DNA from: an uncultured Roseateles sp.
Lineage (GTDB): Bacteria; Pseudomonadota; Gammaproteobacteria; Burkholderiales; Burkholderiaceae
Direction of reading: 5' to 3'
Assembly (NCBI GenBank): GCA_946886855.1
Contig: CAMPJJ010000027.1
Span: 1-52,212, forward strand
Length of the DNA: 52,212 nt
In this document: in pieces, positions 36,387-46,532 of the stretch
Position numbering within the stretch: position 1 is the stretch's first letter
Layout: the number at the start of each line of letters is the position of its first letter
The notes under the pieces: model-generated
Told to the model about the DNA's origin: nothing
Seen by the model: the letters and a program-made list of their open reading frames with translations, nothing else
Databases searched by the model: none
Program-made: the position numbers and the translations under genes

Positions 36387-36935
36387 CTACGTTCTTGCGG
36401 ATGACTGGGCGGCCGGCGCGCGCTTCGGATCATCCTGGATGCATTCGTCGCTCGCCAGGTTGTCGATGATCTTCAGCAGCGAGCGCCGCACGATGCTGAT
36501 GTGGGCATCCGTCAGGGATCTGACGGCGAGCGCGTTGACCTCCTCGGCCAAGGGCACGAGCTTCGCCTTGAGGCGCTTGCCCGCCGGCGTCAGGAACACG
36601 TAGATGCTCTTGCGGTTGTCGGGACGCTGCTTTCGCAGGACATACCCGAGTTCCTCCATGGCCTTGAGGGCGATCGCCGTGGTGGGCGCCATCACACCGG
36701 CCTCCGCGCTCAACTCGGCCTGGGTGAGCCCGTCCTTCTCCCAGAGAATCCGCAGGAATGTCCAATGGCCGAGCTGGACGTCGTGGCGCGCGAGACGGGT
36801 CTGCAGCGATCGCAGGAAGGAACGCGTCGCGTCCTTTACCAGATGCGCCAAACGGTCGTCGGGAACGCCCTCATGCCAGTGCTGCAGCATACGGCTCGCT
36901 ACCTCCGCCGACTCTTTCCCTGCCTTTTTTGCCAA
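36387..36935 (-). CDS. MarR-family transcriptional regulator
   Basis: A 182-residue winged-helix regulator. The wHTH spans about residues 69-121: LTQAELSAEAGVMAPTTAIAL (recognition helix region) and the wing QRPDNRKSIYVFLTPAG; N- and C-terminal helices form the dimer. A TTG at 36935 after GAGGA is the likely start; ATG 36890 is the alternative and would give the more usual length. MarR proteins bind dyads of about this size and often release DNA on binding phenolic acids. It is the only MarR gene in the window, so it is the first candidate for the TTAG-N4-CTAA sites, though none lies in its own upstream region. Confidence 0.9.
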   Translation of the reverse strand: MAKKAGKESAEVASRMLQHWHEGVPDDRLAHLVKDATRSFLRSLQTRLARHDVQLGHWTFLRILWEKDGLTQAELSAEAGVMAPTTAIALKAMEELGYVLRKQRPDNRKSIYVFLTPAGKRLKAKLVPLAEEVNALAVRSLTDAHISIVRRSLLKIIDNLASDECIQDDPKRAPAAQSSART

Positions 36936-37563
36936 TTTTCATTCCTCAATGCATCCCAACGGACACTCTGCCCGGCCGACCCCCTGCAAGACAGCGGCGA
37001 TCGGCGACATGAACGAGCCGACGGACACGAAGAAGCGGGAGGAGGTTGAAAAGGTGCTGCCCAAGCCAAGCGGACCGCACAATATAGCACCGTACATTCT
37101 GCTGTTCCCAGTAGGCGACACGCTGATCCAGATCACAAAACCATACGGTTGCACGGGCGAAGGCGAGACGACGCCAGCGCTTTCGTTCTGGCGAGCTACG
37201 GGCTTTGCGCCCCCCTTCGCACGCTCGGCCCCAGGCTACGCGCACGCGTCTACGCGTCGACCTTTGACACGCGGTGCCCAGTCCGCCGGAGGCTGCAGGG
37301 GTGGATTGGCTTCAGCGCCCCGCTCCGCGGCTGCGCCGCGGGGTATGCGCACGCGTGAATTGCGCACCCCGTGTCCAGACCACAGTGCCTGCGACGAGCC
37401 GCCCGCAGCTGGCGCCTGCGGGCGTCGCGAACTGCGAGACCCGTGTGACATCACGGACCGCCGAAGACGCCGCCACGCCGCCCCCACCGCGTGGCTTGTG
37501 CTGCCGACGCCGCTACGGGTCTTCTCCGACCCGGGGCGAGAACATGCAGTCCCTCCCGACGCG
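36936..37563. other. Spacer of 628 bases
   Basis: Between the MarR start and the end of the flavoenzyme gene. Contains GC-rich repeats of GCGCACGCGT (near 37239 and 37348) but no coding sequence or terminator that I can support. Confidence 0.4.
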
Positions 37564-38733
37564 TCATGGCGGCTGCGTTCCTACGAGCTGGCGCCCCAGC
37601 GCGCCCACCGAGTCCACCCCCAGCAAGCCCATGACGCGATCCGTCTCCTGCAGGAGGATCTCCAGCGCGCGGCCTGCGCCGGCCTCCCCCGCCGCTGCAA
37701 CGCCGTACAGGGGCGCCCGGCCCAACAGCACGCCGTGCGCACCGAGGGCGAGCGCCTTGACGATGTCGGAGCCCCGCCGGAAGCCGCTGTCGACCAGGAC
37801 AGGCATGCCGCCGGATGCGGCGACCACAGAGGGCAGCACGTCAAGCGTCGCGGGCATGCCGTCCAGGCTGCGGCCCCCATGGTTGGATACCACGACGGCG
37901 TCCGCCCCATGGGAGGCGGCCAGACGCGCGTCGTCCGCGGTGAGGATGCCCTTGATCACCAAGGGGCCCGTCCACTGCGAGCGAAGCCAAGCGATGTCCT
38001 CCCAGCTGTAGAACGGATTGCGCTGGGCGCGCGTATAGGCGGCCAGCGCGTACGCGTCGGAGCCCGGCGGCAGGAACTCGGCAAGGTTCTCGAAGCGCGG
38101 CATGCCGCGGGCGAACCAGGTGGACACGACCCAATGCGGATGGGTCACCGCGTCCCAGACGATGCGCGGAGAAAAATGCAGTGCATGGGCGAACCGGTTC
38201 CGCACATCCCGCTCGCGGTTGCCCGGGATCAGCGAATCGACCGTGACCATGAGTGCGCAGTAGCCGGCCGCGCGTGCGCGCGCCAGCAGCCTGGTCGCGA
38301 CCTCGCGTCCGCCCCACGGATAGAGCTGGAAGAACTTGGGTCCGTCCGATACCCTTGCCACGGCCTCGATGTCGTTGTTCGAGCCGGCGGACAGCGAGAA
38401 CCCCACGCCCGCCGCTGCGGCCGCGCGCGCCAGCATGAGGTCCGCGTCCGGCACGTAGATCCCGTTGAGGCCCGTCGGCCCGATCATGAAGGGCGCCGCG
38501 AGCCGCTGGCCGAACAGCGTGATGGACAGGTCGCGCGAGCCCTTGCCCGTGACCATGCGCGGCAGGAGGTGATAGCGGTCGAAGGCCGCGCGGTTGCGCC
38601 GCAGCGTCACCTCGTCCTCCGCGCCGCCTTCCAGGTAGTCCCAGATCACCTTCGGCAGCCGCCTCTTCGCCAGCCGGCGGAGATCCTCGATGTTGACGAC
38701 CGAAGGAGGCTGCAGTTTGCGATGTGAATGCAT
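37564..38733 (-). CDS. mdlB: FMN-dependent alpha-hydroxyacid dehydrogenase, mandelate dehydrogenase type
   Basis: A 389-residue flavoprotein. KRRLPKVIWDYLEGGAEDE, IGPTGLNG, and LVDSGFRRGSDIVKALALGA are near-matches to the (S)-mandelate dehydrogenase branch; the catalytic His is H285 in SNHGGRSLDG. The segment around residues 190-225 corresponds to the membrane-binding loop of that branch. It should oxidise a 2-hydroxy aromatic acid to the 2-oxo acid and pass electrons to the membrane. Nine bases downstream of a Bug gene, same strand. Its logical next enzymes are the ThDP decarboxylase and ALDH at 29-32.5 kb. Substrate not proven. Confidence 0.82.
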   Translation of the reverse strand: MHSHRKLQPPSVVNIEDLRRLAKRRLPKVIWDYLEGGAEDEVTLRRNRAAFDRYHLLPRMVTGKGSRDLSITLFGQRLAAPFMIGPTGLNGIYVPDADLMLARAAAAAGVGFSLSAGSNNDIEAVARVSDGPKFFQLYPWGGREVATRLLARARAAGYCALMVTVDSLIPGNRERDVRNRFAHALHFSPRIVWDAVTHPHWVVSTWFARGMPRFENLAEFLPPGSDAYALAAYTRAQRNPFYSWEDIAWLRSQWTGPLVIKGILTADDARLAASHGADAVVVSNHGGRSLDGMPATLDVLPSVVAASGGMPVLVDSGFRRGSDIVKALALGAHGVLLGRAPLYGVAAAGEAGAGRALEILLQETDRVMGLLGVDSVGALGRQLVGTQPP

Positions 38734-38742
38734 GCGCCTTGC

Positions 38743-39717
38743 CTACTCCGCGCGGATTCCCGCCGCCTGGATGATCGGCCGCCAGCGCGCGATCTCGCTG
38801 GAGATCAGGTCCATGAACATCTGCGGCGGCCCGGGCGTGACGTCGACGCCCTGCGATTGCAGGCTCGCGCGCGTGGAAGTGTCGGCCAGGGCCTTGTTCA
38901 GCGCCGCGTTCAGCTTGGCGACGGCCGCATCCGGCGTGCCCGCCGGCGCCATGATCCCGTACCAGGCGCTGGCCTCCACGCCGGGCAGCCCGGCCTCGGC
39001 GGGAGTCGGCACGTCCGGCAGGGCCGGGGAGCGCCTCTCGCCCATGACGGCCAGGGCCTTCACCCGGCCGGCCTGGATCTGCGGCAACGCCGAGACGAGC
39101 GGCTCGAAGATCACCTGGATCTGGCCGGCAATGAGGTCCGTGATGGATCCCGCGCTGCCCTTGTAGGGCACATGCGTCATCTGGATGCCCGTGCGCAGCT
39201 TGAACAGTTCGCCTGCCAGGTGATGGGCGGAGCCCGTGCCGCTCGAGCCGTAGTTCACGGCGGTGGGCTGGGCCTTGGCGCGCTCGACCAGGTCGCGCAG
39301 CGACGCCGCCGGGAAGGCTTTGTTCGCAATCGCCACGAGGGGCATCATGCCGATCTGCCCCACCGGCCGGAAATCCTTCACGGGATCGAACGGGAGCTTT
39401 TCGTACATGCTCGCTGCATAGGCATGCGCCGAGGGCGTCACGATCAGCGTGTAGCCGTCGGCTGGTGACTTCGCCACGATGCCGGCCGCGAGCGTGCCGG
39501 CCGCCCCACCCCGGTTCTCGATGATCACGGGCTGCCCCAGCGAATCCCCCATCTGCTGAATGAGCGACCTGGCGATCACATCCGTGGGCCCGCCGGCCGG
39601 CGCGCCCACGAACAGGCGTATCGGCTTCGTGGGGTAGGCCGCGCCCTGCGCCCAGGCGCACGGCTGCAGTTGCAAGGTCAGGGTCGCGGCGATGAGCGAC
39701 AGCATGCGCACTCTCAT
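38743..39717 (-). CDS. Bug/TctC-family receptor (5 of 6)
   Basis: A 324-residue receptor. Signal peptide cut after QPCAWAQ, then YPTKPIRLFVGAPAGGPTD (a slightly unusual VGAPAGG instead of VPFPAGG), IENRGGAAGTLA, ADGYTLI, YGSSGTGSAHHLAGELF, VPYKGSAGSI. Directly upstream of the mandelate-dehydrogenase-type gene, so the ligand is likely the 2-hydroxy acid used by that enzyme. The LysR gene 39895-40815 lies upstream on the same strand. Confidence 0.9.
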   Translation of the reverse strand: MRVRMLSLIAATLTLQLQPCAWAQGAAYPTKPIRLFVGAPAGGPTDVIARSLIQQMGDSLGQPVIIENRGGAAGTLAAGIVAKSPADGYTLIVTPSAHAYAASMYEKLPFDPVKDFRPVGQIGMMPLVAIANKAFPAASLRDLVERAKAQPTAVNYGSSGTGSAHHLAGELFKLRTGIQMTHVPYKGSAGSITDLIAGQIQVIFEPLVSALPQIQAGRVKALAVMGERRSPALPDVPTPAEAGLPGVEASAWYGIMAPAGTPDAAVAKLNAALNKALADTSTRASLQSQGVDVTPGPPQMFMDLISSEIARWRPIIQAAGIRAE

Positions 39718-39894
39718 GAGGTATCTCCTGGATGGTTCTTCGAAGGGGGAAATGTCCCGGCGCTTGCGCCCGCCGGGTGCCCGGCGCGATCCCGGACGCT
39801 CGGTGCGGCGGACAGGCCAGCGGGCCTGGGAGGAAGCGCAGCACCGCCCGCGGGCACGCGTGGGGAACGTGGCCGGCTCCGTGGCGGCGCGCTC

Positions 39895-40815
39895 CTAGTC
39901 AAGCACCCGCCTCTGCAGCGTGTCCCGCACCAGCGTCCGCAGCCAACGGTGCGCCGGATCCTCGTGGTGGCGCCTGTGCCATATCTGGATCACCTCCACG
40001 CTGGGCGATGCGAACGGCAGCGGCAGGGCCGCGATGCCCTCCTTGCCCTCGAACGCGCCGGCGAGGTCCATGGGAATGATGGCCGTCAACCCGGTCTGCG
40101 GGATGATGGTCAGCAGGCCGAGGTAGTGCGGGATCGTGGCCACCACGTTGCGGTGAATACCCATCGCGGCCATGGCCTTCTCGATGACCTCCTGGCTGCG
40201 CCCTTCCGTCCGCACCGCGACATGCAGCGCCGACTGGAAGGAAGCAAGGTCCAGCTCGCCGCGCGCGGCGAACTCCTTGTTGCCCGTGATGCACATGAAC
40301 CCGCTGTTGCGCAGCAGCCGCTGCTGGAAGACGCCGCCGTTCTTGATGTCGGGGAAGTACCCGATCGCGAGATCGACGCCCCCCGATTCCAGCCCCTCCT
40401 CCAGCTTCTCCACGATCGGCGACACCGTGCGCAGCCGCACGCACGGCGCCTGCCTGCGCACGGCATTGATCACCATCGGCAGATAGCAGGTCTCGCCGAC
40501 ATCCGTCATGCAGATCGTGAACAGGCGCGACGAGGTGCGCAGGTCCAGCGCCACCTTGGAGAAGATCTGGCGGCGTGCCAGCTCGAGGGCCTGGCGGATG
40601 GGCTCCGCGACTTCCAGCGCCTTTGCCGTCGGCTGCATCTCGTTCTTGACGCGCACGAACATGGGGTCGTCGAACGCCTTGCGCATCTTCGACAGCGCGT
40701 GGCTCATCGAGGGCTGGCTCAGCTGCAGCCGCTCGCCGGCCTTGGAGACGCTGCGGGTCTCCATGAGCGCCTCGAAGACGACGAGCAAATTGAGGTCCTC
40801 GTGGGACGGTTGCAT
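39895..40815 (-). CDS. LysR-type regulator between the phthalate and hydroxyacid blocks
   Basis: A 306-residue LysR regulator: EDLNLLVVFEALMETRSVSKAGERL and LSQPSMSHALSKMRKAFDDPMF in the DNA-binding part, and a C-terminal WHRRHHEDPAHRWLR like the regulator at 2220. It lies downstream of the phthalate operon and upstream of the Bug/mdlB pair, all on the minus strand, so it could serve either. No divergent partner. Confidence 0.9.
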   Translation of the reverse strand: MQPSHEDLNLLVVFEALMETRSVSKAGERLQLSQPSMSHALSKMRKAFDDPMFVRVKNEMQPTAKALEVAEPIRQALELARRQIFSKVALDLRTSSRLFTICMTDVGETCYLPMVINAVRRQAPCVRLRTVSPIVEKLEEGLESGGVDLAIGYFPDIKNGGVFQQRLLRNSGFMCITGNKEFAARGELDLASFQSALHVAVRTEGRSQEVIEKAMAAMGIHRNVVATIPHYLGLLTIIPQTGLTAIIPMDLAGAFEGKEGIAALPLPFASPSVEVIQIWHRRHHEDPAHRWLRTLVRDTLQRRVLD

Positions 40816-41000
40816 CTTGGCCTACCCTTTGGCTGGATCGATGGGAATCTCCCCGGTCTGGCGCGGCGCGCCATGAAACCCGGGCCGCCGCGAGGTGCGG
40901 GCCGTGGCGCCTGGACCGCCCCCGGCGGCCCGCACGCGCCGGTGCCTTCTCCGGCCACGGCCTGCACGCGGAGCGCCACGGCGCACGCAAGGGCGCCGCC

Positions 41001-42179
41001 TCAGCGCAGCAGCTCCACGTCCTTGCCCGAGCCCGCCGACTCGAGCAGCGCCAGGCACACCTCCAGCGTGGAGCGCGCCCATTCGCCGTCATGCAGCGGC
41101 GCGGTCCCGTTCACCACGGCCTCGTACAGTTCGTCGATGACCTCGAAGCGGGGCACCGCGGGCCGGCCCAGCGGCCGCCGCTCCTTCGTGAGGTCCCCGT
41201 ACACGCAGACGCTGTCGGGCAACGGACGGATATCGCCGCGCTCGCAGGACACCACGACCGGCCCGAAATGCTGGTGCCACGCCGGCGGCGCGCCCGCGGG
41301 CGCGGGCACGTAGCCGGGTCCGCCATAGGTGCCCGCCGCCTTCAGGCGCGCCTCCTCCTCCGGCGAGCCCACGGTCGCCAGCTTGCGGCGCGCGGCGCCG
41401 TACGCCTCGGGCGACTTGTCGGCGCCCATCTCGCCGATCCAGCCGCACCATTCGTCCGAGTCGAAATGCCCGTAGCCGTTGTAGCTGACGCTGGCGAACG
41501 CCCCGCCCTCGAACCACAGCAGGGCCGAATAGGCGCCCTGCGTCGGGCGCCTGGCATCCCAGTCGCCCGTGATCGCGCGCACGCGGCTGACCCGCGTGCC
41601 GGCGAGCAGGCGCACGATGTCGACCTGGTGGGCGGCCTGGCTGAACACCACGCCGCCGCCCTCTTCCGTGCGCAGTTCCTCGGGGCGCCGCGGCCGATAG
41701 AGGAAGTCGGTGTAGTTGAGCGCGTGGATCATGCGCACCCGCCCGAGCTCGCCGCCCAGTGCGATCTCGCGTGCGCGCAGGTACGGCGTGTCGAAGCTGT
41801 GGCAGTGGCCGACGATCAGGTGCACCCCGGCGTCCCGGCAGTCCCGGATCATCGCATCGCAGTCGCCGAGGGACAGCGCCATGGGCTTTTCCACGAGCAC
41901 GTGCTTGCCGTGCCGGGCGGCGATGCGCGCCTGCTCCGCATGGAACTGGTGCGGGCTGGCGATGTAGATCGCATCCACATCCGGATCGGACGCCAGGCCT
42001 TCGATGTCCGGGTACACCGGCGCCTCGAAATCGCTCGCGAAGCGGGTGCGCGCCGGCTCGCGCGGATCGCAGGCCGCCACCAGCCGCACGCGCGCGTCGC
42101 GCTGGAGCGTGGGCAGCATGAGCGTGAAGGCGCGGCCGAGGCCGGCCACGCCGAGTCGAAGCGGGCGAGCGGCGTTCAC
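41001..42179 (-). CDS. ophB: Gfo/Idh/MocA dehydrogenase, probable cis-phthalate dihydrodiol dehydrogenase
   Basis: A 392-residue NAD-dependent dehydrogenase. [17 protein letters not shown] is the nucleotide site, [11 protein letters not shown] the EKP catalytic motif, and [16 protein letters not shown] carries the active-site His. GTG 42179 overlaps the reductase stop (GTGA). In known phthalate operons (pht4/ophB) a Gfo/Idh/MocA enzyme rearomatises cis-4,5-dihydrodiol phthalate to 4,5-dihydroxyphthalate; place and family fit. Last gene of the operon. Confidence 0.85.
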   Translation of the reverse strand: MNAARPLRLGVAGLGRAFTLMLPTLQRDARVRLVAACDPREPARTRFASDFEAPVYPDIEGLASDPDVDAIYIASPHQFHAEQARIAARHGKHVLVEKPMALSLGDCDAMIRDCRDAGVHLIVGHCHSFDTPYLRAREIALGGELGRVRMIHALNYTDFLYRPRRPEELRTEEGGGVVFSQAAHQVDIVRLLAGTRVSRVRAITGDWDARRPTQGAYSALLWFEGGAFASVSYNGYGHFDSDEWCGWIGEMGADKSPEAYGAARRKLATVGSPEEEARLKAAGTYGGPGYVPAPAGAPPAWHQHFGPVVVSCERGDIRPLPDSVCVYGDLTKERRPLGRPAVPRFEVIDELYEAVVNGTAPLHDGEWARSTLEVCLALLESAGSGKDVELLR

Positions 42180-43153
42180 AGGTCGATCACCAGTTCGTCG
42201 GACCTGGCCCGGGAGACGCAGATCATGATCTGGCTGTCCATCTCCTCGGGCAGCAGCACCATGTCCCGGTGGTCCGCCTCGCCGCCCAGCAGCTTCGTGC
42301 GGCAGGTGCCGCAGGTGCCGCTCTCGCACGAGGACGCCGCGTTGCAGCCGTGCTCGTGGAGCACCGCCAAAATGGACTTGCCGACGGGCACCTCGAATGC
42401 CGCGCCCGAGCTGGCCAGCCTCACCATGAAGGGCTTGTCGTCGGGCCGCACGCCGCCGCCCTCGTTGAAGCTCTCGAAGTGCACGTTGGCCGGCGACCAG
42501 TGTCCCGTCATGTCGCGCACCGCCTCCATCAGCGCGCGCGGGCCGCAGCAGTACACGTGGGCCGTGTTGGGCTTCTCCAGCACCGGCCAGAGGTCGAAGG
42601 CGCGCGCGGGGTCCCCGTGGCTGTGGTGGATCCGCACGCGGCTCTTGAGCTCGGCGGCGCCGAGCTCCTCGCGGAAGGCCGCGGTCTCGGGAAAGCGCGT
42701 CAGGTAGATGAGCTTCCACGGTGCCGGCGGCAGTTCGCCGAACGAGCGGATCATGGACAGGATGGGGGTGATGCCGATGCCGCCCGCGATGAAGAGATAG
42801 CCCTTGGCATTCTCGACCAGCGGGAAGGCGTTCGAAGGCAGCGACGTGGGCAGCGTGTCCCCCTCGTGCAGCTCCTCGTGCATGGAGAGCGAGCCGCCCT
42901 GCCCCTCGGGATCGCGCTTGACGGCGATGACGTAGCGGTGACGCTCCGCGGGATCGTTGCACAGCGAATACTTGCGCAGCATGCCATTGGGGGCCTGGAC
43001 CTTGACGTGCGATCCCGGCGTGAACGGCGGCAGCGCGCTGCCATCGGGCTGTACCAGCTCGAAGCTGCGGATGTCGCGCGCCACGTCGAGGATCCGCGCC
43101 ACGCGCAGCGGCATCTGCGTGTCGGAATGGGTTGGGGGTGGGGTGACCGTCAT
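42176..43153 (-). CDS. ophA1: Phthalate dioxygenase reductase type FMN/2Fe-2S reductase
   Basis: A 325-residue one-protein electron transfer chain. The FMN domain has RKYSLCNDP; the NAD domain has [14 protein letters not shown] and YCCGPRALM; the C-terminal plant-type ferredoxin has [16 protein letters not shown] and a final Cys in MICVSRA. It passes electrons from NADH to the Rieske oxygenase encoded four genes upstream. ATG 43153, 11 bases after the Bug gene. Confidence 0.92.
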   Translation of the reverse strand: MTVTPPPTHSDTQMPLRVARILDVARDIRSFELVQPDGSALPPFTPGSHVKVQAPNGMLRKYSLCNDPAERHRYVIAVKRDPEGQGGSLSMHEELHEGDTLPTSLPSNAFPLVENAKGYLFIAGGIGITPILSMIRSFGELPPAPWKLIYLTRFPETAAFREELGAAELKSRVRIHHSHGDPARAFDLWPVLEKPNTAHVYCCGPRALMEAVRDMTGHWSPANVHFESFNEGGGVRPDDKPFMVRLASSGAAFEVPVGKSILAVLHEHGCNAASSCESGTCGTCRTKLLGGEADHRDMVLLPEEMDSQIMICVSRARSDELVIDL

Positions 43154-43164
43154 GGCGCGCGGGA

Positions 43165-44142
43165 CTACTCGGCCTTCAGCTGGGCACGCGCGGCGGCGTC
43201 GGTCACCTGGGCCTTCTCGGCGCTCAGCGCCCGCGCGAGCTGTTCGGGCGTTCCGCCCGCCGGGTCGACGCCCGCGGTGCGCAGCTGCTCGATGACCTCG
43301 GGGACCTTCACGATCTTGTTGATCTCGGCATTGATCTTGGAGATGACCTGCTTCGGCGTACCGGTCTTGGCCAGCACCGCGACCGTGAACGCGAAATCGA
43401 AGCCGGGGATCTTTTCCGCCAGGGTAGGCATCTGCGGTGCCAGCGGGGAACGCGTCGTCGAATTGGTGGCCAGAAGGCGCGCCTGGCCCGACTTGACGAA
43501 GCCCATGAGCGACGGCGGCGAAGCGAACACCATGTCCACCTGTCCGCCGATCATCGCGGGGACCGAGACGGCGCTGCCCCTGAACGGAATGTGCGTCATC
43601 GAGATGCCCAGGCTTGCATTCATCGCCTCCATCGTCAGGTGGTGGATGCTGCCGTTGCCGGCGGAGCCGTAGTTGAGGCCCCCTGGCTTCGCCTTGGCCA
43701 GCGCGACGAGTTCGTCCAGCGTGTTCGCCTTGACGTTCGCGTTGACGGCGAGGAACAGCGGGGCCTTGCCGACGAGGGCGATCGGCACGAAGTCGTTGGC
43801 CGCGTCGTAGGTGATCTTCTTGTTGATCAACGGCGTGATCGACAGCATCGGCCCATCGGTCACCAGCAGCGTGTAGCCGTCAGCCGGGGACTGCAGGATC
43901 GCGGAGGCGGCGACCGAGCCACCCGCACCGGGCCGGTTGTCGACGTAGACCGCCTGCCCCAGCGTATCGCCCAGCGACTTGGCGATGATGCGCGCCACCG
44001 TGTCGGGAAGGCCGCCGGCGGCATAGGGAACGACGAGCTTGATGGCGCGGCTCGGATAGGCCTGGGCATGGGCCAGGGAGCCGAATGCGAGTTGGGCGAT
44101 GCAGGCCAGGCCAACCAGCCAGGCGGGGATCTTGTGCTTCAT
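43165..44142 (-). CDS. Bug/TctC-family receptor (6 of 6), in the phthalate operon
   Basis: A 325-residue receptor. Signal peptide [20 protein letters not shown], cut at [70 protein letters not shown]. It is embedded between the decarboxylase and reductase genes, so phthalate or a phthalate derivative is the likely ligand. No TctAB genes nearby; the membrane part must lie elsewhere. Confidence 0.9.
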   Translation of the reverse strand: MKHKIPAWLVGLACIAQLAFGSLAHAQAYPSRAIKLVVPYAAGGLPDTVARIIAKSLGDTLGQAVYVDNRPGAGGSVAASAILQSPADGYTLLVTDGPMLSITPLINKKITYDAANDFVPIALVGKAPLFLAVNANVKANTLDELVALAKAKPGGLNYGSAGNGSIHHLTMEAMNASLGISMTHIPFRGSAVSVPAMIGGQVDMVFASPPSLMGFVKSGQARLLATNSTTRSPLAPQMPTLAEKIPGFDFAFTVAVLAKTGTPKQVISKINAEINKIVKVPEVIEQLRTAGVDPAGGTPEQLARALSAEKAQVTDAAARAQLKAE

Positions 44143-44174
44143 GGTGGGTGTCTCCAGTTGTGGGTGGTGCGGGA

Positions 44175-45164
44175 TCAGATGCTGTAGGTCTCGTAGGTCG
44201 CGGGGTGGAAGAGCTCGCTGACCGGCACGTGGCGCGATGACAGGCCCTGCTCGTAGTGGGCCCGCACGAAGGTCTCCAGCGTCCTGGCCGAGGCCGCCAC
44301 GCCGTACGACCAGAAGTCGTCCCCCATCGCCTCGCGGGCAGCCTGCAGCTGCTCCTCGACGAAGGGCAGCGTGACCTTGGTGGCCGAGGTGTCCGACAGC
44401 AGCTCCAGCGCGGCGGCCTTGGACTGGGTGAAGGCCTTGACGAGCGCGGCGGGAAGCCAGGGGTGCTTGGCGGCGAGCTCCTTCCTGACCGCCGCCACGT
44501 GCATAATCGGGAACACGCCCGTGCGCCGGTAGTAGTCCTTGGCCACCGCGGTCGGGTCGTCGAACAGCCAGCCGATGTTCGGGTTGGCGAGCGCCGACCG
44601 GCTCGGCGGGCGCGGCGCCATGAAGCCATCGATCTCCCCGCGGTCGAGCATCTGCGAGATCGTCGCCCCCTCGGGCGCCTGCTCGATCCGGACGTCGTCC
44701 GGCAGCTGCAGCTTGACCTTCTCGGGCCGCCCCGGCGTCTCGATGCCCCCGCGCACCCAGGTCACGTCGGAGGGGCGCACGCCGAAGTCGTCCTGCAGGA
44801 TCGCGCGCGCCCACACGTTGGCGGTGAGCTGGTATTCGGGCAAGCCGATGCGCTTGCCCTTCAGGTCGGCCGGCTCGCGGATGCGGTCCTTGCGCACGTA
44901 GATCGACGTGTGCCGGAACGCCCGCGAGAGAAACACCGGTAGCGCGATGTAAGGGCACTCGCCCCGCGAGTGCTTCACCAGGTAGCTGGAGAACGAGAGC
45001 TCGGTGATGTCGAAATCGACGCTACGCATCGCCCGGAAGAACATCTCCTCGGGATTGAGGAGCATGTACACGGGATCGACGCCGTCGATCTGAACGCGGC
45101 CGTCGAACAGCGCGCGGGTGCGGTCGTAGTCGCCCATGGCGACGGAGAGTTGGAGTTTGCTCAC
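44175..45164 (-). CDS. ophC: 4,5-dihydroxyphthalate decarboxylase
   Basis: Converts 4,5-dihydroxyphthalate to protocatechuate and CO2. 329 residues of the Pht5/OphC family, a periplasmic-binding-like fold used as an enzyme: YDRTRALFDGRVQIDGVD, AMRSVDFDITELSFSSYL, YIALPVFLSRAFRHTSIYV, VRGGIETPGRPEK, NPNIGWLFDDP. GTG start at 45164, four bases after the oxygenase stop. Its product is the substrate of LigAB at 17.4-18.8 kb, which links the two operons. Confidence 0.93.
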   Translation of the reverse strand: MSKLQLSVAMGDYDRTRALFDGRVQIDGVDPVYMLLNPEEMFFRAMRSVDFDITELSFSSYLVKHSRGECPYIALPVFLSRAFRHTSIYVRKDRIREPADLKGKRIGLPEYQLTANVWARAILQDDFGVRPSDVTWVRGGIETPGRPEKVKLQLPDDVRIEQAPEGATISQMLDRGEIDGFMAPRPPSRSALANPNIGWLFDDPTAVAKDYYRRTGVFPIMHVAAVRKELAAKHPWLPAALVKAFTQSKAAALELLSDTSATKVTLPFVEEQLQAAREAMGDDFWSYGVAASARTLETFVRAHYEQGLSSRHVPVSELFHPATYETYSI

Positions 45165-45168
45165 GGGA

Positions 45169-46488
45169 TCAGGACTTCACGGAATAGGAGGGTTCGAACT
45201 CGGGACGGTTTTCGCCGTCCAGCCAGACATAGCGGGTCTCGTAGGTGCGCCAGTCGGTCGTCTTGGGGACGATGGCCTGGAAGGAGCAGACGGCCGGCGT
45301 GGCCGCCTCGGCGCCGGTGCCGATGGCAGGCGCCCCCTGGTCGAAGGCTTGCACGGCCTCGAGCATCTGCTTGCGGAATTCCACGATCGCCAAGTCGCTG
45401 GCGCCCAGACGGTCATGCGTGCGGTCGGCGATGGCGCCCATGGTCAGCCACATCGCCACGTCCTGGTTCGGGAAGCCGGTGATGCCCGTGAAGTTGCCGG
45501 CCTTCATGGCGTTGCGGTCCTGCCAGAACTTGTTCGCCTCGTTGCGCAGGGGGCGGTAGTTCTGGTCCAGGTCGACACCCACCGTCTGGCGCAGGAACTT
45601 GCGCCAGGTGTCGGTCTCCGGCGTCTGCGACGGGTGGCCCCAGGCGATGAAATAGAACGCCGTGCTCGTGTCGTCCATCGGCACGTTGATGTTGGCCACG
45701 TTGTAGAGGTTGTTGGGCGGGATCAGGGCCGTGGCCGGTGCCACGAACACCGTCGAGCGCACGTAGTCGTTCTCCGCGGCGTTCGTGATCGGGCGGCGCA
45801 GCGCGGCATAGCGGAAGCCGAAGCCGGTGCGCTGCACCTGCATGCGCGGCGCCTTGTCGGTGGACGGGCGCAGCCAGGTCTTGTCCGTGGCCTTCGCGCC
45901 GTCCACGCGCGCAGGAACCATGTCGGAGGAGTGAAGGCTGGAGCTGTGCGCGGAGTCGATGGCACCCTCGAGGATCTGCGCCCAGTTGCACGGCAGCAGC
46001 ACTTTCGCGATGCTCACCCGCGTGTCCGCCGTCGGCGCCCACGGCGGCGGCTGGAATTCGGGCATGGTCTCCTTGGGCCCCATGTAGGCCCACACCATGC
46101 CAGCCCATTCCTTGGTGGGGTACGCGGTGTGCTTGACCTTGTCGACCATGCCGCTCGAAGCCGGCTCGGAAGCCATCTCCAGCACGTTCCCGTCGACGTC
46201 CATCTTCCAGCCGTGGTAGAGGCAGCGAAGCCCTCCCTCCTCGTTGCGGCCGTAGACCAGCGACGCGCGACGGTGGGGACAGTACTCATCCATGACGCCG
46301 ACCCGGCCGTCGCTGTCGCGGAAGACCACAAGGTCCTCGCCGAACGCCCGCGCCTTCACCGGCGTGCCGTCGGGTTCGCTCACCTCTTCCACGAGGCAGA
46401 TGGGCATCCAGTGGCGGCGCATCAGGCGTCCCATCGGGGCGTCGCCTTCGACGCGGCAAAGCAGTTCGTTCTCTTCGTGAGTCATCAT
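45169..46488 (-). CDS. ophA2: Phthalate 4,5-dioxygenase, oxygenase component
   Basis: A 439-residue Rieske non-heme iron oxygenase. The Rieske cluster ligands are C70 and H72 (CPHR) and C89 and H92 (CLYHGW). The mononuclear iron site is D178, H181 and H186 in IDSAHSSSLH. The whole protein fits the homo-oligomeric phthalate 4,5-dioxygenase group (EEVSEPDGTPVKARAFGEDL). It adds O2 across carbons 4 and 5 of phthalate. ATG 46488. The hemerythrin gene ends 44 bases upstream on the same strand. Confidence 0.93.
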   Translation of the reverse strand: MMTHEENELLCRVEGDAPMGRLMRRHWMPICLVEEVSEPDGTPVKARAFGEDLVVFRDSDGRVGVMDEYCPHRRASLVYGRNEEGGLRCLYHGWKMDVDGNVLEMASEPASSGMVDKVKHTAYPTKEWAGMVWAYMGPKETMPEFQPPPWAPTADTRVSIAKVLLPCNWAQILEGAIDSAHSSSLHSSDMVPARVDGAKATDKTWLRPSTDKAPRMQVQRTGFGFRYAALRRPITNAAENDYVRSTVFVAPATALIPPNNLYNVANINVPMDDTSTAFYFIAWGHPSQTPETDTWRKFLRQTVGVDLDQNYRPLRNEANKFWQDRNAMKAGNFTGITGFPNQDVAMWLTMGAIADRTHDRLGASDLAIVEFRKQMLEAVQAFDQGAPAIGTGAEAATPAVCSFQAIVPKTTDWRTYETRYVWLDGENRPEFEPSYSVKS

Positions 46489-46532
46489 GATGTCATCTCA
46501 TCTCTAGTGGTGGTTGCTTCAGGGGGGTTGAA

